A stretch of DNA of 64,000 bases from Sulfitobacter sediminilitoris (GTDB lineage: Bacteria > Pseudomonadota > Alphaproteobacteria > Rhodobacterales > Rhodobacteraceae), in the NCBI RefSeq assembly GCF_010667575.1, contig NZ_JAABNT010000004.1, forward strand, positions 124,001 to 188,000. Direction: 5' to 3'. Positions 8,851 to 16,930 of this stretch are shown here, piece after piece. Under the pieces are notes generated by a model. It saw only the letters and a list, made by a program, of their open reading frames with translations, was not told the DNA's origin and searched no databases. Position 1 is the stretch's first letter. Each line of letters starts with the position of its first letter. Position numbers and translations under genes: made by a program.

Positions 8851-10407
8851 CTACTTCACCGTTATCCGGCCATCCGTGTAGGGCTTGTAGGGCGCATTCT
8901 CGGCCAGGTATTCCGCCGTAACATCCGCCAGATCGGGGCCGAAGTCATATGCATTTTCCGCATCGCGGAACATCTTGTAGCCGTCGCCACCATTGCGGAC
9001 GTAGTTGTTGGACACAACGCCGTAGGTCTTGTCCATCTCGATGGGCGCGCCACCGACCATCACGTCACTGATGCGGCTGCCCGCGGGTTGGCTTGAGTCA
9101 AAGGCATAGGACATGCCCGCCACCTGCGGAAAGCGGCCAGCGCCTTCCTCGATCTGGCTTACCCCGTTTTCAAGCGCCTCGACCAGCGTAGCGCCCGTCA
9201 CCTGGAAGGTCGAAAGCGTGTTCTGGAACGGCAGCACGGTCAGCACTTCGCCCATTGTCACTTCGCCTGCGTCGATGGAGGCGCGGATACCCCCGCCGTT
9301 CTGGATTGCAACCTGAATGCCCTGATCGGCCACACGCGCCAGCATTGCATCGGCAATCAGGTTGCCCATGGTGCATTCTATCGCGCGGCAGACAGCACGG
9401 TCTCCGCCGATGGCCTCATTCGTCTGCGCCACGACCCTGTTGCGAATTTCCTCCAGCGGGCCAGCAGCTTCTGAGATACGCGCGACGGTGCCTTCATCCT
9501 CGGTCACGGCGGCATCCATCACCAGTGGCTCACCCACGGCTTCGGTGATCTCGCCCGCGTCGTTGAAGGTGACGTTCAGCTCTCCCAGGAACTTGCCATA
9601 GGCATATGCCTGTACGATGGCCGTATTGCCGACCATGGTTGGATATGGTCCCTCGGCGCGTTCATTAGTGTTGCTGAGCAGCGTATTGGAGTGCCCACCC
9701 ACGATCACGTCAACACCTGTCGTCTCGGCAGCGACGCGCTGATCCACCGCGTAGGAAGAGTGGCTGAGAACGATGATCTTGTTCACGCCTTCGGCGGTCA
9801 GCTTGTCGACCTCGCCCTGAACGGCCTGAACGGGATCGGTAAAGGTGATGTTGGGACCGGGGGAAGCCAGTTCATCCGTGTCCTGTGGCGTCAGGCCAAT
9901 CAGACCCAGTTTTTCGCCACCACGCTCGATGATCGTGGATTTCGCGAGCTTTCCGGCCAGCAGCGGCTCGCCAGAGACATCGGCGTTGGACATCAGGACC
10001 GGAAAGTTGACCGCATCCATGAATCCCTTCAGCACCTCGGGGCCATCATCGAATTCGTGGTTGCCCACAGTCATCGCATCATAACCCATCTGGTTCATCA
10101 TCTCGGCCGCCAGTGCGCCCTTGTAATAGGTGTAGAAAAGCGTGCCCTGAAACTGGTCCCCGCCATCGACAAGGATGGAATTGTTTGTCCGGCTGCGCGC
10201 CTCTTCGATGGCTGTCATCAGTCGGGCGGAGCCGCCAAAGCACTTGCCCTCGCCATTGTCCTCAGCCGAGCAGGGTCCGTCATATTTGCTGATCGGTTCG
10301 AACCGCGCATGGAAGTCGTTGGTGTGCAGAATCGTAAGGGTGTAGTCAGCAGCGGCGGCACCGGCCATCAGGCCTAGGGCGGCAACGCTTGTCAGGAATC
10401 GTTTCAT
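8851..10407 (-). CDS. periplasmic 5'-nucleotidase / 2',3'-cyclic phosphodiesterase (UshA family)
   Basis: A 518-aa exported metallophosphoesterase that dephosphorylates nucleotides for phosphate and nucleoside uptake. A signal peptide spans residues 1-20 (cleavage after 'AGAAAA'). The N-terminal calcineurin-type domain has the metal ligands in 'LHTNDFHARFEP', 'DGGDQFQGTLF', 'VGNHEFDDGP', 'VLSHSSYAVD' and 'VIVGGHSN'. The C-terminal nucleotide-binding domain has 'QNGGGIRASIDAG', 'NTLSTFQVTG' and 'VVSNNYVRNGGDGY' (base-stacking aromatic and Gly-rich loop). Four Cys could pair ('GPCSAEDNGEGKCFGG', 'CRAIEC'). The length is normal for the family. It stands alone, with 243 bp upstream before the next gene on the other strand. 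Confidence 0.93.
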   Translation of the reverse strand: MKRFLTSVAALGLMAGAAAADYTLTILHTNDFHARFEPISKYDGPCSAEDNGEGKCFGGSARLMTAIEEARSRTNNSILVDGGDQFQGTLFYTYYKGALAAEMMNQMGYDAMTVGNHEFDDGPEVLKGFMDAVNFPVLMSNADVSGEPLLAGKLAKSTIIERGGEKLGLIGLTPQDTDELASPGPNITFTDPVQAVQGEVDKLTAEGVNKIIVLSHSSYAVDQRVAAETTGVDVIVGGHSNTLLSNTNERAEGPYPTMVGNTAIVQAYAYGKFLGELNVTFNDAGEITEAVGEPLVMDAAVTEDEGTVARISEAAGPLEEIRNRVVAQTNEAIGGDRAVCRAIECTMGNLIADAMLARVADQGIQVAIQNGGGIRASIDAGEVTMGEVLTVLPFQNTLSTFQVTGATLVEALENGVSQIEEGAGRFPQVAGMSYAFDSSQPAGSRISDVMVGGAPIEMDKTYGVVSNNYVRNGGDGYKMFRDAENAYDFGPDLADVTAEYLAENAPYKPYTDGRITVK

Positions 10408-10650
10408 TGGTTTTCCCCATCAGGTTGTAATCAAACCATCGTGGCGCGGGGGTTCGGGGCTGTCAAAGAAGTTATGCCCTCCGTGCCGTGGCGTTAGCCG
10501 ATATTTTGCCCAAGCGGTGCCTGCGTGAGCAGCGCGCGGCACCTCGCGCAAATTGACCTGCGCGAAAAACTGCAAAGGCAGGGTCAGCCATCGAAGGTGG
10601 ATGATCTTTGACATCTTGACCCCCAACGGGGCGCGGGGCATCACGTCATT

Positions 10651-11001
10651 ATGTTGATCTACAAGATTTTCCGTACCGTGGAATGGCAGGACCTGCGCCG
10701 TACCGGCGAAACCGCGGGCGCGCCGATTGACCTCGCGGACGGCTACGTGCACTTTTCGACCGCAGCGCAGGCCGCTGAAACAGCGGCCAAGCACTTCGCC
10801 GGAGCCGAGGGCCTCTTCCTCATCGCCGTGGATGCCGAAGCCGCGGGCGATGCGCTGAAATGGGAAAAGTCCCGCAACGATGACCTTTTCCCGCACCTCT
10901 ACCGGAAATTGTCGATGGAAGATGTCGTCTGGGCCCAGCCCTTGCCCCTGAAAGGCGGCGGGCATCAATTCCCGCCCGGACTGGAGGACGCCAGCCGATG
11001 A
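10651..11001 (+). CDS. DUF952 domain-containing protein
   Basis: A 116-aa cytosolic protein matching the DUF952 pattern: 'YKIFRTVEWQDLRRTGETAG', then 'DLADGYVHFSTAAQAAETA', 'LFLIAVDAEAAG' and 'LKWEKSRNDDLFPHLYRKL'. The family has no established reaction; conserved His and Glu suggest a small-molecule or nucleotide-type pocket (inference). It is the first gene of a four-gene plus-strand operon in which each start overlaps the previous stop by ATGA: DUF952, DUF1330, pyrD, ArsC-like. Confidence 0.88.
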   Translation: MLIYKIFRTVEWQDLRRTGETAGAPIDLADGYVHFSTAAQAAETAAKHFAGAEGLFLIAVDAEAAGDALKWEKSRNDDLFPHLYRKLSMEDVVWAQPLPLKGGGHQFPPGLEDASR

Positions 11002-11429
11002 CCCGCTACATTGACCCCGACCGCGCGCAGTTCGAGGCTTTCAAGGCGCTCGACCGCGAGACCGAGCTGAACATGCTCAACCTCGTGCGCTTCAACGATC
11101 TGGCGAATTACGACGGCGATCACGAACTTGCCCGTGACGGGCTGACCGGGGCCGAAGCATACGGGCTTTATGGCAAGGAAACTGCGCCTATTCTCAAAAA
11201 GGTCGGCGGCGACATCATCTGGCGGGGACAGTTTGAGACGACGCTGATCGGCCCACAGGATGAAACGTGGGACGCCATGTTCATCGCGCGTTATCCCAAC
11301 GCCCATGCGTTTTTGGCCATGATATCCGACCCCGACTATCGCAAAGCGGTGGTGCATCGTCAGGCGGCTGTTAAAACCTCGCGCCTCATCCGAACGCAGA
11401 ATGCAGGTGCCGGGGACCGTTTTGCATGA
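10998..11429 (+). CDS. DUF1330 domain-containing protein
   Basis: A 143-aa protein of the dimeric alpha/beta-barrel (ferredoxin-like) DUF1330 group. '[16 protein letters not shown]' and '[27 protein letters not shown]' (split here by function: first strand, then the helix with conserved Asp-Tyr) are typical, as is 'GADIIW'-like 'GGDIIWRGQ'. No catalytic role is known. Its start overlaps the DUF952 stop by four bases and its stop overlaps the pyrD start, so translation is coupled. Roseobacter genomes often carry this pair before pyrD, but why they join pyrimidine synthesis is unknown. Confidence 0.85.
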   Translation: MTRYIDPDRAQFEAFKALDRETELNMLNLVRFNDLANYDGDHELARDGLTGAEAYGLYGKETAPILKKVGGDIIWRGQFETTLIGPQDETWDAMFIARYPNAHAFLAMISDPDYRKAVVHRQAAVKTSRLIRTQNAGAGDRFA

Positions 11430-12469
11430 ACGCCCTGCTGGAGCGTCTAGGTCTTTCCGCGCTGCGCAGGCTTGATCCCGAAGCAGCGCATGGGCTGGCG
11501 ATCCGGGCCTTGCAGGCTGGGCTGGCACCCGCACCCGGCCCGGTCACGTCTCCACGCCTCAAGACAACATTGGCAGGGATGGAGCTGTTGAACCCCGTTG
11601 GCCTTGCTGCCGGGTTTGACAAGAATGCAACGGCTGTGGCGCCGCTCTCGCGGTCGGGATTTGGATTTATCGAAGTGGGCGCTGCCACGCCCCTGCCCCA
11701 ACCCGGCAACCCAAAGCCAAGGTTGTTCAGACTGACCGAAGATCAGGCTGCCATCAACCGGTTCGGCTTTAACAACGACGGTGCCGACGCAATTTGCGCG
11801 CGGTTGGCCTCTCGCGGGGCGGGGATACCGGTGGGACTGAACCTTGGCGCGAACAAGACCAGCACGGACCGAGCGGCAGATTTCGCAAAGGTGATGGTCG
11901 CGGCACGCGATCACGTGGATTTCGCGACGGTCAATGTATCCTCCCCCAACACAGAAAAGCTGCGCGATTTGCAGGGCAAGGCGGCCCTTGGTGCTTTGCT
12001 TGAAGGGGTGATGGAGGTCCGGGGCGCGACACCGGTGTTCCTCAAGATCGCCCCCGACCTGACCGAAGCCGAGATTGCTGATGTGGCCGAGGTCGCGGAG
12101 GCGGCGGGCGTTGCCGCGATCATCGCCACCAATACGACACTGGATCGCGAAGGGCTGCGCAGCGGGCACCGGAACGAGGCAGGCGGGTTGTCCGGCGCGC
12201 CGCTGTTTGAGAAATCAACCCGCGTGCTGGCACGGCTATCCACGCTCACGGAAATCCCGCTGGTCGGTGTGGGCGGCGTTGGGTCGGCTGAACAGGCCTA
12301 TGCGAAAATCTGTGCGGGGGCGTGTGCGGTGCAGCTTTACACCGCCTTGGTGTACGGGGGCATATCGCTGGTGGCCGACATCGCGCGGGGCCTTGACCGC
12401 TTGCTGGCACGCGACGGGTTTGAGACTGTCGCGGAGGCGGTCGGCAGCAAGAAGGAAGACTGGCTATGA
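11426..12469 (+). CDS. pyrD: dihydroorotate dehydrogenase (quinone), class 2
   Basis: A membrane-associated FMN enzyme oxidising dihydroorotate to orotate with ubiquinone, the fourth step of de novo UMP synthesis. The 347 aa match class 2: an N-terminal helical quinone-tunnel segment ('[20 protein letters not shown]'), '[13 protein letters not shown]' and '[19 protein letters not shown]' for FMN, '[10 protein letters not shown]', '[15 protein letters not shown]' carrying the catalytic Ser, '[15 protein letters not shown]', '[11 protein letters not shown]', and the FMN phosphate site '[20 protein letters not shown]'. It overlaps its neighbours by four bases on both sides. Confidence 0.97.
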   Translation: MNALLERLGLSALRRLDPEAAHGLAIRALQAGLAPAPGPVTSPRLKTTLAGMELLNPVGLAAGFDKNATAVAPLSRSGFGFIEVGAATPLPQPGNPKPRLFRLTEDQAAINRFGFNNDGADAICARLASRGAGIPVGLNLGANKTSTDRAADFAKVMVAARDHVDFATVNVSSPNTEKLRDLQGKAALGALLEGVMEVRGATPVFLKIAPDLTEAEIADVAEVAEAAGVAAIIATNTTLDREGLRSGHRNEAGGLSGAPLFEKSTRVLARLSTLTEIPLVGVGGVGSAEQAYAKICAGACAVQLYTALVYGGISLVADIARGLDRLLARDGFETVAEAVGSKKEDWL

Positions 12470-12810
12470 TCACGCTTTGGCACAACCCGCGCTGTTCGAA
12501 ATCACGGCAGGCGCTTGCGCTGCTGGAAGAGGCGGGCGCAGAGATTACCGTGCGCCGCTATCTTGAGGACGCGCCCAACCGGACAGAGATCGAAGCAGTT
12601 CGCGCAGCGATGGGCACCCCGCCTGTGATTGACATGATGCGTGCCGGCGAAAAAATCATCAAAGAGCTTGGGCTGACCAAAACCTCGGACGAGGATGCAT
12701 TGATCGCGGCAATGGCGGCCCACCCGATCCTGATCGAACGGCCCGTCGCGATCTGCGGCGATCGTGCGGTCATCGGGCGTCCGCCGGAACGTGTGCGCGA
12801 CCTGCTCTAG
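12466..12810 (+). CDS. arsC: ArsC-family reductase (arsenate reductase-like, glutaredoxin-dependent type)
   Basis: A 114-aa thioredoxin-fold protein of the ArsC/Spx family. It has the single catalytic Cys10 in '[17 protein letters not shown]', a central '[16 protein letters not shown]', and a C-terminal '[18 protein letters not shown]' with the cis-Pro and the conserved Arg residues of glutaredoxin-linked arsenate reductases. It is the last gene of the DUF952-DUF1330-pyrD operon, not part of an ars operon; ArsH lies 48 kb away. True arsenate reduction is likely but not certain; it could be the YfgD-like housekeeping branch. Its stop overlaps that of the convergent MATE gene in a shared CTAG. 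Confidence 0.85.
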   Translation: MITLWHNPRCSKSRQALALLEEAGAEITVRRYLEDAPNRTEIEAVRAAMGTPPVIDMMRAGEKIIKELGLTKTSDEDALIAAMAAHPILIERPVAICGDRAVIGRPPERVRDLL

Positions 12811-14177
12811 GCGGCGCTCACGGACCGCTCAAGTCCAGGGTATTTCAGCCCAAGGGTCACACCTCGCGCCACGAAGGCGATCAGCATCGCTGCCCACAGG
12901 CCATGATTGCCAAAGAGCGGCACCAGCGAGAGCACCGCAATCACGTAAATCACGAACGAGACGGCCATCATATTGCGCATGTCACGCGAGCGGGTGGCCC
13001 CGATGAATATCCCATCAAGCATGAATGCCGCACTGCCGGTCAGCGGGACCAGCAGGATATAGGGCAGATAGATGCGTGCCGCTGCCTGCACGTCAGGGGC
13101 CTTGGCCATCAGGTCGATGATAAGTGGCCCCGCCAATGCGAATACCGCGACCAGAGCCAGCGACATGACACCAGCCCAGAATGAAGCCAGCAGCGCGCCG
13201 CGCCTAAGCACCTGTCGCTGGCGCGCGCCAAAGGCCTTGCCCACCAATGCTTCGGCGGCAAATGCAAAGCCGTCAAGTCCATAGGCGGTGATCATCAGGA
13301 ATTGCATCAGCACCTGATTGGCAGCCAGCGTCACATCGCCCATGTCCGCGCCGATGAAAAGGAACGACACGAACATCGCCTCCAGCAACAGCGACCGGAT
13401 CAGGATATCGGTGTTCAGCCGCATCATCCGCACCCAGCGCAACCGGTCAAAGACCTGTGCCCAGGTGCGCCAATAGGCCTCGCGAAATACCGCACGGCAG
13501 AACCAAAGGCCCAGCGCCGCGCCGCTCCACTCGGCGATGAAGGTTGCTATGGCCACGCCTTCGACGCCCCAGCCAAGGCCAAGGACAAACCACAGATCAA
13601 GCCCGATGTTCAGCCCGTTCATACAAAGCTGGATCACCAGCACGGCGCGCGTGCGTTCCTGCGCGATCAACCAGCCAGTTATTGCGTACATGGCAATCGC
13701 AGCGGGTGCAGACCAGATGCGGATAGACATGTAGGTCCGGGCCAATTGCTCGACCTCCGCTGACGCCGGAGAGACCCAGAAAGCCGCCCAAAGCAGCGGG
13801 ATCTGCAAGGTGATCACGACAAGTCCGGCACCCAGACCAATCATCAAACCACGGGTCAGAAGCGCGGCGACTTCGGCTTTATCCCCTTCGCCTGATGCTT
13901 GGGCGGTAAGGCCCACGGTGCCCATGCGCAGGAACCCGAAGAACCAGTAGAACGCAGACAGGATGATGGCACCGATACCGACAGCGCCGATTGGTGCAGC
14001 AGCGCCCATCTGACCCACGACACCGGTGTCCACTGCGCCAAGTATCGGAACGGTGGCGTTCGAGATGACGATCGGCAGGGCAATATTCAGCACCCGGCGG
14101 TGCGTGACGACATCTTTGGCTTCCAGCGCGCCCGTCTTGATCGCCCGCACTTCCGTGTCGTCGATGGCCTCGGTCAC
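12807..14177 (-). CDS. MATE-family efflux transporter (DinF-like)
   Basis: A 456-aa inner-membrane cation/drug antiporter with 12 predicted helices. The N-half shows 'VLNIALPIVISNATVPILGAV' followed by 'DTGVVGQMG', the MATE signature region. The C-half repeats with 'SLLLEAMFVSFLFIGADMGD' and 'GLDGFAFAAEALVGKAFGAR', the second being diagnostic of DinF-type MATEs. The substrate is unknown. Its start lies 1 bp after the stop of a thioesterase gene, so TE2-TE1-MATE form an operon read leftward. It converges on the ArsC gene with overlapping stop codons. Confidence 0.92.
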   Translation of the reverse strand: MTEAIDDTEVRAIKTGALEAKDVVTHRRVLNIALPIVISNATVPILGAVDTGVVGQMGAAAPIGAVGIGAIILSAFYWFFGFLRMGTVGLTAQASGEGDKAEVAALLTRGLMIGLGAGLVVITLQIPLLWAAFWVSPASAEVEQLARTYMSIRIWSAPAAIAMYAITGWLIAQERTRAVLVIQLCMNGLNIGLDLWFVLGLGWGVEGVAIATFIAEWSGAALGLWFCRAVFREAYWRTWAQVFDRLRWVRMMRLNTDILIRSLLLEAMFVSFLFIGADMGDVTLAANQVLMQFLMITAYGLDGFAFAAEALVGKAFGARQRQVLRRGALLASFWAGVMSLALVAVFALAGPLIIDLMAKAPDVQAAARIYLPYILLVPLTGSAAFMLDGIFIGATRSRDMRNMMAVSFVIYVIAVLSLVPLFGNHGLWAAMLIAFVARGVTLGLKYPGLERSVSAA

Positions 14178-14178
14178 C

Positions 14179-14685
14179 TCAACTCTTTCGTTGCGGCATT
14201 ACGAAGTGGCCCGTGGCTTGGGCATAAGGGCGCATCCGGTTGTCCTGCCATGCCTGCACGCGCACACTTGCATAGCGGCGCCCGGCGCGGGTGATCTCTG
14301 CCCGTGCATACCCGTCGCGCGGCAGGCCAGAACGCAGGTAGTCGACGGTGAAATCAATCGTCTTGGGCAGGCGCGGCAGATGATCGCGGTCCAGATTCTC
14401 GATATCGAGTGCGCCGCTTTCCATGTCTTCCCAAAGAAAGCTCCAACTGAGGCAGATAATGGCTGTAACCTCTAGAAACGCTGCAGTTGCACCTCCGTGC
14501 AAGGCGGGCAGCATCGGGTTCCCGATCAGCTCGTCCTTGAAGGGCAGAATACCGGTCAGCTCATCTCCGCGCCGCTCGAACTCTATGCCGAGGAACTGAA
14601 TATACGGGACTTTTTCGACCAGTGTGCGCAGCACTGCATCACGCCGCTGTTTGACCACCTGTACGTGCTCTGGACGTTTTTTCAT
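14179..14685 (-). CDS. PaaI-family hot-dog thioesterase, longer form
   Basis: A 168-aa hot-dog-fold acyl-CoA thioesterase. Typical features are 'VPYIQFLGIEFERRGDE', 'LIGNPMLPALHGGATAAFLE' (the HGG motif with the helix that covers the active site) and 'IDFTVDYLRSGLPRDGYARA'. An insert of about 25 residues ('DMESGALDIENLDRDHLPRL') between helix and strand makes it longer than its neighbour. It follows the second thioesterase with a 3-bp gap and precedes the MATE gene. The pair may work on related acyl-CoA substrates, perhaps as a heteromer (inference). Confidence 0.87.
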   Translation of the reverse strand: MKKRPEHVQVVKQRRDAVLRTLVEKVPYIQFLGIEFERRGDELTGILPFKDELIGNPMLPALHGGATAAFLEVTAIICLSWSFLWEDMESGALDIENLDRDHLPRLPKTIDFTVDYLRSGLPRDGYARAEITRAGRRYASVRVQAWQDNRMRPYAQATGHFVMPQRKS

Positions 14686-14688
14686 GGC

Positions 14689-15105
14689 TCAGCTCCCCAC
14701 CGTGAAGGTGCCGGTGGCCATTGCGACCGGGGTCTTGTCGTCTTCGTCGGAGGCTGTCGCGCGGACGAAAGCGACAGACCGGGTCACGTGGTAACACGTT
14801 GCCGTTGTCGTGATGCGTTGGCCGGGAGTTGCCGGACGCAGATACTCGATGCGCAGGTCAATTGTCGCAGTATGCGCAAGGTTATTGGGATGGCTCATTA
14901 CCGCCGCGCCGCAACAGGTATCCATCAGAGCCGAGACAGCACCACCGTGCACCACACCCGTGGCCGGATCACCTATCAGCTTTTCGGAATAGGGCATCGA
15001 GATGGTCGCCACCCCACCTTCGAGCTTTTCCAGCTCCATGCCAAGGGCGCGGGCGTGTGGCAGAGCCTGAATGAACTGGCTGGCTATCTTGATCTTGTCA
15101 GCCAT
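14689..15105 (-). CDS. PaaI-family hot-dog thioesterase
   Basis: A 138-aa hot-dog thioesterase of ordinary PaaI length: 'LGMELEKLEGGVATISMPYS', 'LIGDPATGVVHGGAVSALMD' (HGG motif) and 'ATIDLRIEYLRPATPGQRIT' (substrate strand). The family hydrolyses aryl- or acyl-CoA thioesters, often as a safety valve when CoA is trapped. It is the first gene of the leftward thioesterase-thioesterase-MATE operon; the promoter should lie in the 115 bp shared with the divergent MerR gene, so that regulator may control it. Confidence 0.88.
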   Translation of the reverse strand: MADKIKIASQFIQALPHARALGMELEKLEGGVATISMPYSEKLIGDPATGVVHGGAVSALMDTCCGAAVMSHPNNLAHTATIDLRIEYLRPATPGQRITTTATCYHVTRSVAFVRATASDEDDKTPVAMATGTFTVGS

Positions 15106-15220
15106 GTTGCATTGGGTCCTTTGGGCGATTTTTTTCCTTTATCTGCATAAGCCTTGCAAAGGGCAAGGCCACCTGTTGCGCTTGGCTCGGCATCGTCTTA
15201 GCTTGCGGGTAAGGGAGTGA

Positions 15221-15613
15221 ATGACCATGGCTGACGACCGCCTCACATTCAAAGAGATGTGTGCCGAATTCGATGTCACACCGCGCACGCTGCGGTACTA
15301 TGAGTACATCGAACTGCTGCAACCAGATCGCGAAGGCCGTGCACGTTATTACGGCGCGCGGGAACGGGGCCGGATGCAGCTGATCCTGCGGGGCCGAAAG
15401 TTTGGGTTTCCGTTGGAGACAATCCGCCAGTGGCTGCTGATCCGCGAAAAAGAAGGAACCGTCAGTCAGATCGAGGCGTGGATGACGCTTTCAGGTGAGC
15501 AGTTGGAAGAGCTAGCCGAACAGCGCGCACAGCTTGATGAGGCCATCGACGAGCTACAGGCGCTTCGGGCCGAGTCGGCAAAGTTCCTCGAAAGCCAGAA
15601 AAGCAAGACCTGA
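15221..15613 (+). CDS. MerR-family transcriptional regulator (LiuR-like paralog 1)
   Basis: A 130-aa MerR-type activator/repressor: N-terminal winged HTH 'FKEMCAEFDVTPRTLRYYEY', wing 'GRARYYGARERGRMQLILRG', then a long dimerisation coiled coil (about residues 80-125). There are no Cys pairs for metal sensing. It is closely related to the MerR protein at 16931-17374 in this window ('DVTPRTLR.YE', 'LILRG.KFGF'), which points to the acid/acyl-CoA-catabolism branch rather than metal sensors. Two ATGs (15221, 15227) follow GGGAG. It is divergent from the thioesterase operon and may regulate it. Confidence 0.88.
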   Translation: MTMADDRLTFKEMCAEFDVTPRTLRYYEYIELLQPDREGRARYYGARERGRMQLILRGRKFGFPLETIRQWLLIREKEGTVSQIEAWMTLSGEQLEELAEQRAQLDEAIDELQALRAESAKFLESQKSKT

Positions 15614-15616
15614 TCC

Positions 15617-15829
15617 CTACTGAGCGCGGACAAAGTAACGCTCGATTTCGAGGGCCACCTCTTTGATCCCTGCCGCAATATTCACCAGCTGTCCAATCAT
15701 TTCGCTGGGCAGTTTATCGGCGAGTTCATAAACCGAGACTTCAACCAACTGCTCGGCTTGTGACAAGGCCTTTACGCCCTCAAGGGACGCAGCATCGGCT
15801 GTAGGACAAATAGTGTTCGAAACGGGCAT
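15617..15829 (-). CDS. small helical protein of unknown function
   Basis: A 70-aa product from ATG 15829, chosen because GAGG lies six bases upstream; the frame stays open to 15907 but that part is not protein-like. The C-terminal half, 'LVEVSVYELADKLPSEMIGQ' and 'AAGIKEVALEIERYFVRAQ', looks amphipathic and helical, somewhat phasin- or four-helix-like, with no recognised motif. It converges with MerR paralog 1 (3-bp gap) and lies downstream of the LuxR gene with a perfect 18-bp dyad in between. The function is unknown. A different frame upstream also looks coding, so a frameshift is possible. Confidence 0.55.
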   Translation of the reverse strand: MPVSNTICPTADAASLEGVKALSQAEQLVEVSVYELADKLPSEMIGQLVNIAAGIKEVALEIERYFVRAQ

Positions 15830-15907
15830 CAAGCACCTCGGGCGCATAGAAGTTGAAAAACTGGGGGTCTTTGCCTGCCTTATTGTCACGATTAAAGCGT
15901 TTTGCAT

Positions 15908-15925
15908 GTCACGCAGTTGCGTGAC
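15908..15925. promoter_or_regulatory. perfect dyad just after the LuxR gene, possible operator
   Basis: GTCACGCA (15908-15915) and TGCGTGAC (15918-15925) flank a GT centre. It starts three bases beyond the LuxR stop and 79 bp before the start of the small minus-strand gene. There is no T tract, so a LuxR-type binding site is favoured over a terminator (inference). Confidence 0.45.
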
Positions 15926-15928
15926 GCT

Positions 15929-16672
15929 TCAACCCGCCTGCTGGTGTCTGTAGTGCAAAAGACCCGATCCAAGCCCCCGGACTGCCGCCGACGTGCGGTC
16001 GTGGACCTCAAGCTTTTCGAACATGCGCCGCGTCATCGTATCCACAGTATGGCGCGAGATACCCAGAATGTCGGCAATAACCGAGTTGCTCTTACCTTCC
16101 GCGATCCATCGCAAAACTTCCAGCTCTATGGGAGAAAGCTCTGCACGGTGCTGACGGTCTGCGGTGATTTCGCAATAGCGCAGATGCGCCATCTGTGCGG
16201 CACATCGCAGTTCTGATATATCCTGCGCGCTCAGCTCAGCCGTATTGGCGCCAAAGCCAAGTTCGATGTAGGCATTCCGCATATTGGGCCCATAAACCTG
16301 CATTGCCAGCCCGTCGCCTAGTTTCGCCGCCGCCAAAAGCTGCATGTAGTGTTTCTGATCTTCAGTCAGCGCGGCAAGCTCGCCAGCCTCGGACCAACGG
16401 AAAGGGCGGTTCAGCTTGGCCGCAAGTTCAGGAATGGGGTCAATACGGCTCAGATTACCATCAATGTACTTGCTGACCCAGTCGCGGGGAAAACCGTCTT
16501 CCACAATAGCCAGAGGCGCCGCGCCGGGCGCCTCTGCGTCATCGCTGTGATAGCTGACCATTGCGATGCCGCGGCTATGAAAGAAATCCAACGCTGCGCA
16601 CCATAGATCCCGCAGGCGTTCGATATCTTTACAGTGTGCGATGAATTCTTGCAGCGGAATCCCCTGCATCAT
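15929..16672 (-). CDS. LuxR-family regulator with autoinducer-binding domain (LuxR solo)
   Basis: A 247-aa acyl-homoserine-lactone-type receptor and activator. The N-terminal autoinducer-binding domain (about residues 20-165) keeps the conserved Trp/Tyr/Asp-Pro/Trp set in 'DWVSKYIDGNLSRIDPI' and 'NRPFRWSEAGEL', plus 'YIELGFGANT'. The C-terminal LuxR HTH reads 'LSPIELEVLRWIAEGKSNSV' followed by 'IADILGISRHTVDTMTRRMF'. Two adjacent ATGs (16672 and 16669) follow AAGGG; upstream in-frame codons to 16744 are Cys-rich and unlikely to be translated. No LuxI-type synthase is in the window. It lies between two MerR paralogs. Confidence 0.9.
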   Translation of the reverse strand: MMQGIPLQEFIAHCKDIERLRDLWCAALDFFHSRGIAMVSYHSDDAEAPGAAPLAIVEDGFPRDWVSKYIDGNLSRIDPIPELAAKLNRPFRWSEAGELAALTEDQKHYMQLLAAAKLGDGLAMQVYGPNMRNAYIELGFGANTAELSAQDISELRCAAQMAHLRYCEITADRQHRAELSPIELEVLRWIAEGKSNSVIADILGISRHTVDTMTRRMFEKLEVHDRTSAAVRGLGSGLLHYRHQQAG

Positions 16673-16850
16673 GCAGCCCTTAGAATTACAGTCGTTCCAA
16701 CAATAGCAGAACAATTTAACCTCGTCATTTGTTGCCGAAAACACTCCTTTGACCTCATTTCTACCGCTATTTGGCCCATGTCGTCGTGACCGGCCATTTC
16801 TTGCTCATTCCATCAAAGTTCAGGAATTCCCGCCTTACCAAGGGTCTAGC

Positions 16851-16894
16851 TACGTAAACTTTAGAAGTGACGTTACGTATTGGTTACGTCAACC
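16851..16894 (+). promoter_or_regulatory. putative LiuR-type MerR operator upstream of the beta-oxidation operon regulator
   Basis: Three ACGT-centred boxes lie here: TACGTAAACT (16851-16860), TGACGTTACGTA (16868-16879) and GGTTACGTCAACC (16882-16894). The last two form a dyad TGACGT-N12-ACGTCA. MerR proteins of the LiuR group are known to bind TTGACGTnAACGTCAA-like dyads, so autoregulation by the adjacent MerR gene is likely (inference). Confidence 0.55.
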
Positions 16895-16930
16895 TTATGG
16901 GGTGTTGTAAGAATCTCTGAAACGTCACAC

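Noticed and set aside
12466-12810. A full arsenic resistance operon around the ArsC-like gene
   Set aside because: The neighbours are pyrD and DUF genes; ArsH is 48 kb away and no exporter or ArsR is present.
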